Assembly (NCBI RefSeq): GCF_000801105.2
Contig: NC_079511.1
Coordinates: forward strand, 20,049,792 to 20,113,791
Direction of reading: 5' to 3'
DNA: 64,000 bases
DNA from: Raphanus sativus
Lineage: Eukaryota > Streptophyta > Magnoliopsida > Brassicales > Brassicaceae
Position numbers and translations under genes: made by a program
Notes under the pieces: model-generated
Databases searched by the model: none
The model's input: only the letters and a program-made list of their open reading frames with translations
Told to the model about the DNA's origin: nothing
Shown: in pieces, positions 58,750 through 64,000 of the stretch
Layout: each line of letters opens with the position of its first letter
Numbering within the stretch: the first letter of the stretch is position 1

Positions 58750-60090
58750 CCTTTTCTCACTTCTTTTTCTTCTTTTATCTCTCTACGTAAGGTTAGTTTC
58801 ATAATTTTAAATTTTTTTATTATTCAACAAATTGACCCTAACTAAATATTAATTGTAGCTTTAGAAAGAAAAAAAGCTACAAATTGGTAGCCACAACTGA
58901 ACAAAAGCCATGATTTATGGATCACAAAATTGATGTAACCAGAGGAAAATAAATAGACTTGTAAAGGTGTAAAGTTAATAAAAAGTATAAAACTTTGATT
59001 GGCTGAATATGGACCAGAAAAGCTTTAAACTAGGTACAATTCTTAACATCATAATCTCCAATCAGAAGGCTTTTATTTCAATTGGAACAGGTTTTTTCGA
59101 ATACTGTGTCCAAAAAATAATTCTGAGGTTTTGGATTGATAGACAACTACATTCTAAAGAGTGACATCTAGACCATGTAAATTAATTCTCATTTGGAGAA
59201 TATATATATACTTTCCAACGGGACTTCAACAGGTGATACTTCACATATCTACTATTTTTAGAAGGGTGTATTAAATCTAGAGTTTAATTGAAATGGTTTT
59301 TAATAAATTTTAATTAGATGATTTTGTATAAATTATAGAATTTAATATGATTTTTTAAAATCCTTTTATAACTTACCTACAATTATGAAATTTCAATTTT
59401 TCTTCTTTTAACTAATAAACTCAGTTAAATCATTCTAAAATCACAAGTTCACAATTTAAAATATGTTTAGTGAATAGATTTTAAAATTATAAACTATCAA
59501 GTTTAATAACAGTAAATTCACTGCGAGCTAGCACAAAAGGCTTGAAAGATTGTTGTTTTCTCTGCTAGCATTGATACTAGAAGATTTGTCGATTTGCCAG
59601 CTTATTGGACTGCTCTATGCGGCTTGGTCTGTCTCCGCTAGCATTGATACTAGAATCAATCAACAACATTTTCCAAATATTTATGGTAACTAATTGTTGA
59701 AACTATAGAAATATTTATAATATTTTTCAATTAAATTTAATATTTATAAACTATATAAATAATGAATGAAAATTTAGATAAAATAAATATAATAATATTT
59801 TATTTTACATAGTGAGTTATATTTTTATATAAAGTTATAATAACTATTAAAATCTTATTAAGTATACACGTGCTTTATAAATCATTAATAAATTTTATTA
59901 AAAAAATATTTATTACCTCTTACAAAATCAAATTATCAGGATTTTAAAAGTATTTATAAAAGCATATGAATCTTTTATAAAATTTTAAAAATATATTATT
60001 AAAACTGAAGTCATTTAATTTTTATTTTTGATTACATGTTAATCATTATTAAGGTCTTAGAAAATTATTATAATACTACAAATAGTGACT
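58750..60090. other. AT-rich intergenic DNA
   Basis: No gene. The phrase GCTAGCATTGATACTAGAA occurs twice 71 bp apart (about 59566 and 59637), in a less AT-rich island at 59520-59660 of unknown origin. Confidence 0.45.
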
Positions 60091-60093
60091 TAT

Positions 60094-60161
60094 AAAATAA
60101 TAAAAGCTAGAAATCATTGAAATAGAGATATTTATCGATGATTTCTAGCTTTTATTATTTT
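60094..60161. repeat. Perfect 24-bp hairpin
   Basis: AAAATAATAAAAGCTAGAAA then TCAT (60094-60117) is exactly complementary to 60138-60161, with a 20-base loop. It may be a tiny inverted-repeat element or, if transcribed, a small-RNA-type hairpin. Confidence 0.75.
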
Positions 60162-60619
60162 AGTTAGATCTAAAAAATAAAAAGTAAGTCCAAAACAAAT
60201 TAACATCACTGGCCAAATTATTTTTATAATACTACAAATAATTACTTATAATAATTGTTGAAATTATAGAAAGATCAACAATGTTTGATCAATTAGTTTT
60301 TTCTATTTATAAACTATATAATATAAGAAACGTTATAAAAATTAGTAGATATGGTAAAGTGATGATTGAAAAGGGTTTTTTTAAGATGAGTTTTTGGTTC
60401 ATTGATTTAAAGGTTTGAGTTATTACTTAGATAGAAATAGAGATATTTGGCAAAAAAAAGTCTGTAAAAAATATAGGAACATATTAGCAGTGCATGTAAA
60501 ATGTGATAAGAAGGATGAAATGATAATGAAAAAAATAAGAAGAGGCTTGAGAAGACATATACGAAGAAAAAAATTAATATGTGTTAGAGAAATTAGTGTG
60601 ATAATTTCATATGTAATTC
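60162..60619. other. AT-rich DNA with dispersed short repeats
   Basis: TATAATACTACAAATA occurs at 60070 and again at 60225, and TTTATAAACTATATAA recurs near 59743 and 60307. The plus-strand ORF at 60415-60645 is Lys/Ile-rich and looks like chance. Confidence 0.4.
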
Positions 60620-61045
60620 TTAAAATTTTGAATTTTAAATCTTAAATCTTTGAATTTTTTTTTAACACAGTCAACAAAAAATTAAACTATAAACCCTAAA
60701 TCATAAACCATAAATCCTTGGGTAAATCCTAAACCCTTGGATAAATCATAAACCCAATGATTTAGAATTTATCCAAAGGTTTATGATTTATTCAAAGGTT
60801 TAGGGTTTACCTAAGAGTTTATTATTTAGGGTTTAATATTTGGCTGATGACGTCAAAAATATTTTTAAAATAATATTTTTTTGCAATTAGTACGATTTTT
60901 ATTTAATTTTTAATTTTTATTTTAAAAACATAATATAACTTGAAAATATATTTTTAAAAGATATAAATATAAAAGAACACAATCTTATTGGTTGGTGAAC
61001 CTAAATGTTTACCCTAGAAGGTGAATCCAAGAATAACTCTACTTT
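60620..61045. repeat. Inverted relative of the 10610-11085 repeat, with an internal foldback
   Basis: The right edge reads GAATCCAAGAATAACTCTAC (complement of the GAGTTATT edge), with TTGGTTGGTGAACCTAAA inside and AACACAGTCAACAAAA on the far side, matching 10610-11085 in reverse. The centre (about 60697-60830) is a large imperfect inverted repeat built from AAACCCT/AGGGTTT and GGATAAAT/ATTTATCC words. Confidence 0.55.
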
Positions 61046-61700
61046 TTATATTCATTGTAAGAAAATTCACAAATGAAAGTATTTTGCACAATATATTTTA
61101 TTTCCTTTTTCATTAATTGACTATTATGTCTAGTAAACACATAAAATGTAGTAGATAGAGGGTAAATATAGTCATTTTGTATATTTTGTTTTATTTTTGA
61201 AAAACTTTAGGTATATTGAAACAAAAGACAACGGGTGGCTTGTTCGATCGCGCATCTCTCCAAGTTTATTGATAAAACTATATGGCAGAGGATTCTTTCT
61301 AGAGAAAATTGGCACCTATACCCATATGAGGTAACCTAATTAGAGACTTATCCTCCCAATTGAACCCAACTGTTCCTTTCCTCTTATGTCCTTACCTCTA
61401 GAATTACAGTCCTACAAGTAGTTGTGTCAGATTTCACTGTAACTCTCTACTAACTCTCTCTCTTCTCTTTCCCTTCGTAATCTCATTCTTCTCCAAACTC
61501 TTTTTTTTCTTCTGTTCATTCTCAGCATTTTACAATTTTTCTTTACAGTAATCTCACTTTATGAATGTTTTAAAATAAAATTGTTCATGTCCAAAAAGAT
61601 GATCTAGTAATAATTTAATATCAAAATCAAAACAGAGAAATTTCAAGCTCGTGACATGCTTCTACTGCTGGTAAACTTTTTTCTTTTACTTCTTATTTTT
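61046..61700. other. Intergenic DNA, no gene seen
   Basis: AT-rich with CT-rich tracts (61440-61530) that resemble a plant 5' leader, but no following ORF. Confidence 0.4.
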
Positions 61701-61734
61701 TGCTTGAGCGTTTTTTTGTCATGAGTGAATATCA

Positions 61735-62360
61735 ATTTATCTGATATATTTATTCTATAAATCATTTTGTTATCTGGCAAACGATTTGATATATGCTACA
61801 TGTTTTGTTAGCTGATACAACATGTTTGTCATTAATTGATACACGATTTGTGTACATGATACATGTTTTGTTAGCTGATACATAGTTTGATACTAAAGAT
61901 TGATAAATAATTAATATGATGTTGATACATGATTTGTATAGCTGATAAATAGTTTTTCAGCTTATACATTTTTTTAATTATTGGTTTGTTTTGCTGACAA
62001 ATGGTTTGATACTTGGTATGGGTAGATACGTTGTTTGTTAAATGATTTGTTATCAGATACATGATTTGTATGCAATATATGTTTTGTTAGGTGTCACATA
62101 TTTTGATATCGATGAATGAGTAAAGATGAAGATTTAAGAATTTTAAAAATGGTGTCAGTAACAGGGGTAAGGGAATTGAAGGAATGGGAAAAAGAGTGTA
62201 CCAATGTATCAATGTGTATCAGTGTTTATTACTATCTTAACAAATTACATGTTTTGATATATTATTGTATTAAGTATCATCTAAGAAAATATATACTAAA
62301 CAATATGTCAATTAACAAACCATACATCGAACAATGTATCTGCTAACAAATTATGTATCT
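61735..62360. repeat. Two inverted clusters of GATACATG-type motifs
   Basis: From 61735 to 62110 about a dozen variants of (G/T)ATACATG(A/T)TTTGT, often with GTTAGCTGATACA, point one way. From 62195 to 62365 the complementary forms (ATGTATC, AACAAATTATGTATC, GCTAACAAA) point the other way. A short segment with the ORF 62116-62346 lies between. Such opposed subterminal motif clusters are typical of hAT or CACTA transposon ends, but no terminal repeat or duplication was found. Confidence 0.45.
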
Positions 62361-62365
62361 ATAAC

Positions 62366-62814
62366 AAATAAGGTTATTTCACTAGTGCAATTTCTAACAT
62401 TTAAGTTAACCATTAACAATTAATTTAACATTAATATTAAAATTTAGAGAGAACTACAGATTTCGAAATATTAAGATCTTGCAATCAATTGAAATTTATC
62501 AACAACTAAACTATATTATTTTCTATCTAATAAAAATTTTCAAAACATGATTGATTAGGTACTTGATAACATGTTCATTATCCTCTAAAGTTTTTGTTTG
62601 TTGTTATAATATTTGTTAGAGATCAGATCTTTCATGTGAGTGAAAATTATCATAAAATTCAATTTAGTTGTGGATATATGTTTATATAATATACAAAATT
62701 TAATTTAGTTTCAGATATTTGTTTATATATTTTAATATTTTATATAATGAGATTGATTGTTGGAAAAAAAATATTGATTCATAAAAATCAGAAAAAGTGG
62801 CCTTCAGCTGTTTT
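62366..62814. other. AT-rich intergenic DNA
   Basis: Contains TTCAATTTAGTTGTGGATAT and a close second copy 50 bp later. No gene. Confidence 0.4.
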
Positions 62815-63455
62815 AAAAGCAGGTCTATGCTGCAATATAGTAACCTACCATCTGACATTGAGCCAGTGCTGTCTCTAAAGGCATGATCTTTGTGTCAAAC
62901 GGTAAGGATATTATCGTCCAAACCCAACACTAATTGTATGTCTTTCACTTGTTATGTCACTCCATGGACACTTTACAAATATGAGCCTCCCTTATGGGTA
63001 ATCCATCAATTCTTCCTTCTTTCTACAAGGTATTATGAGAAGCCACAGCTTATTGGTTTGATGCAATGCTGGCTCAACACACATACCTGAGGGAATTACT
63101 TGGATTTGAAGATCATTTATTAGATCCTTCATATTCTTTGAAACTTTTTGTATATAACCATTTTTCTCATATTGATAAATAAATTAAAAATCTCATTAAA
63201 AAAAACAACAGTATTAAAATGTCATTTAAAACAAAAACGGAGAAAAAGTATCAAAATGTCATTTAAAACAAAAAATGCAATGTTGGTTCAGCACACATAC
63301 CGGAGGGAATTACTTGGATTTGAAGATCATTTATTAGATCCTTCATATTCTTTGAAACCTTTTGTATATAACCATTTTTCTCATAATGAACAATAAATTT
63401 AAAATCTCATCAAAAAGAGTATCAAAATGTCATTTAAAACAAAAACAGAGAAAGA
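62815..63455 (+). pseudogene. Gene-fragment-like segment with a 214-bp tandem duplication
   Basis: ATGCAATGCTGG at 63061 and ATGCAATGTTGG at 63275 start two closely similar units (period 214). Each encodes the same conserved reading, LRELLGFEDHLLDPSYSLK or RRELLGFEDHLLDPSYSLK, continuing VYNHFSH. Coding-like composition and the near-identical peptides suggest an exon of a host gene. The upstream part (62890-63060) is open in another frame. The protein is not recognised, and stops separate the pieces. Confidence 0.4.
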
Positions 63456-64000
63456 AAATGATACTAGGTAAGAGAATAGGGTTATTTTGTTTTTACATTT
63501 GGACACTGTTGTCTTTATTTTTAATTTAGCAACTAGATTCTGATCTATCCTTAGCAACTAGATTTTTAATTTATTTTTAATTTAAAAGGGTAGATATTTA
63601 TTTTATTTTTTAGAAATTTAACTTTATATTTGTGTGATTTTAGTTATATTTATGTTTTTGTATAATATTTATTTTAAATGATTAATAGAAATGTTTAATC
63701 AATACTATTAAAAAAGTTAGATTATACCTATATCAAAATGTCAATATTTCTGTTTTAATAGTATTAATGTAACCGAGACTACTTGGTCAATGATGATAAC
63801 CTTCAAGAAGAAAAATACTATAATTAGTGAATTGAGAGTATTATTGTCCTTGTATTCAATTCTTATAGACAAAATATATAATAGGGTAGGTGGTTTGATA
63901 ATGGTAAGTGGGGCTCTCTGGAAACTAGAGACGTGGACAAATGAAAAGAGGTAAGAAGACTCTTTGGTTTCTGACATCTTCCCACAAACAAAGCCTGATG
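63456..64000. other. AT-rich end of window
   Basis: The phrase TAGCAACTAGATT occurs twice near 63524 and 63552. A minus-strand ORF (63977-63741) has no recognisable domain. No supported gene. Confidence 0.4.

Noticed and set aside
63741..63977. Minus-strand ORF at the window edge as a gene start
   Set aside because: No domain and an AT-rich interior; the nearby TATA-like string alone is not enough.

Overview
This is a plant nuclear window, most likely from Brassica or a close crucifer. The evidence is AT-rich non-coding DNA, many-intron genes with GT-AG splice sites, and a dense nested crop of plant transposons (MULE, Helitron, Tat-type Ty3/gypsy, LINE). The three clearly functional genes are a trimethylguanosine synthase (TGS1-like), a THO5-like protein and an ABF2/AREB1-like bZIP. 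From memory these match a gene run on Arabidopsis chromosome 1 (about AT1G45231, AT1G45233, AT1G45249). No bacterial-style genes, CRISPR arrays or complete tRNA/rRNA genes were seen.

Layout. 1-11.2 kb is repeats: a non-autonomous MULE carrying a captured ORF (497-1661), a MULE-MITE with telomere-like DNA inside (2158-2605), a field of short GACGACTT/AAGTCGTC palindromes (about 2.9-5.4 kb) and Helitron ends. A broken RPA/DUF223-like fragment (11.19-11.82 kb) seems to have received an LTR-type insertion. That insertion in turn holds a 14.7-kb Tat-type gypsy element on the minus strand (12282-26997). The gypsy element has nearly identical LTRs, a badly disabled gag-pol, a tandem duplication of its RT-RNase H-integrase segment, and a multi-exon ORF in the opposite direction. 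27.8-29.5 kb is a glycine-rich secreted protein gene. 30.6-32.8 kb is the remnant of a second gypsy element whose long LTR was hit by a LINE tail.

33069-43500 is a whole 10.4-kb MULE bounded by a perfect 9-bp target duplication. It carries a decayed mudrA-type transposase (+) and a convergent decayed DUF1985-type gene (-), and a smaller inverted-repeat element is nested between them.

45.4-57.2 kb is the host gene island. TGS1 (-) and THO5 (+) are divergent and ABF2 (-) is convergent with THO5. The TGS1-THO5 space has been expanded to 4.8 kb by Helitrons and MITEs. One 2.7-kb Helitron cleanly splits an older MITE and carries a small gene with its own TATA box. 57.2-64 kb is AT-rich intergenic DNA with a second telomere-like MULE-MITE (58278-58739), a perfect hairpin, an inverted-motif element and a 214-bp tandem duplication.

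TGS1 (snRNA cap hypermethylation) and THO5 (mRNA export complex) both act in nuclear RNA metabolism. ABF2 is an ABA-response transcription factor. The rest of the window is best read as a layered record of transposon insertions, several dated relative to one another by nesting and target duplications. All homology statements are from memory and reading by eye; no search was run.
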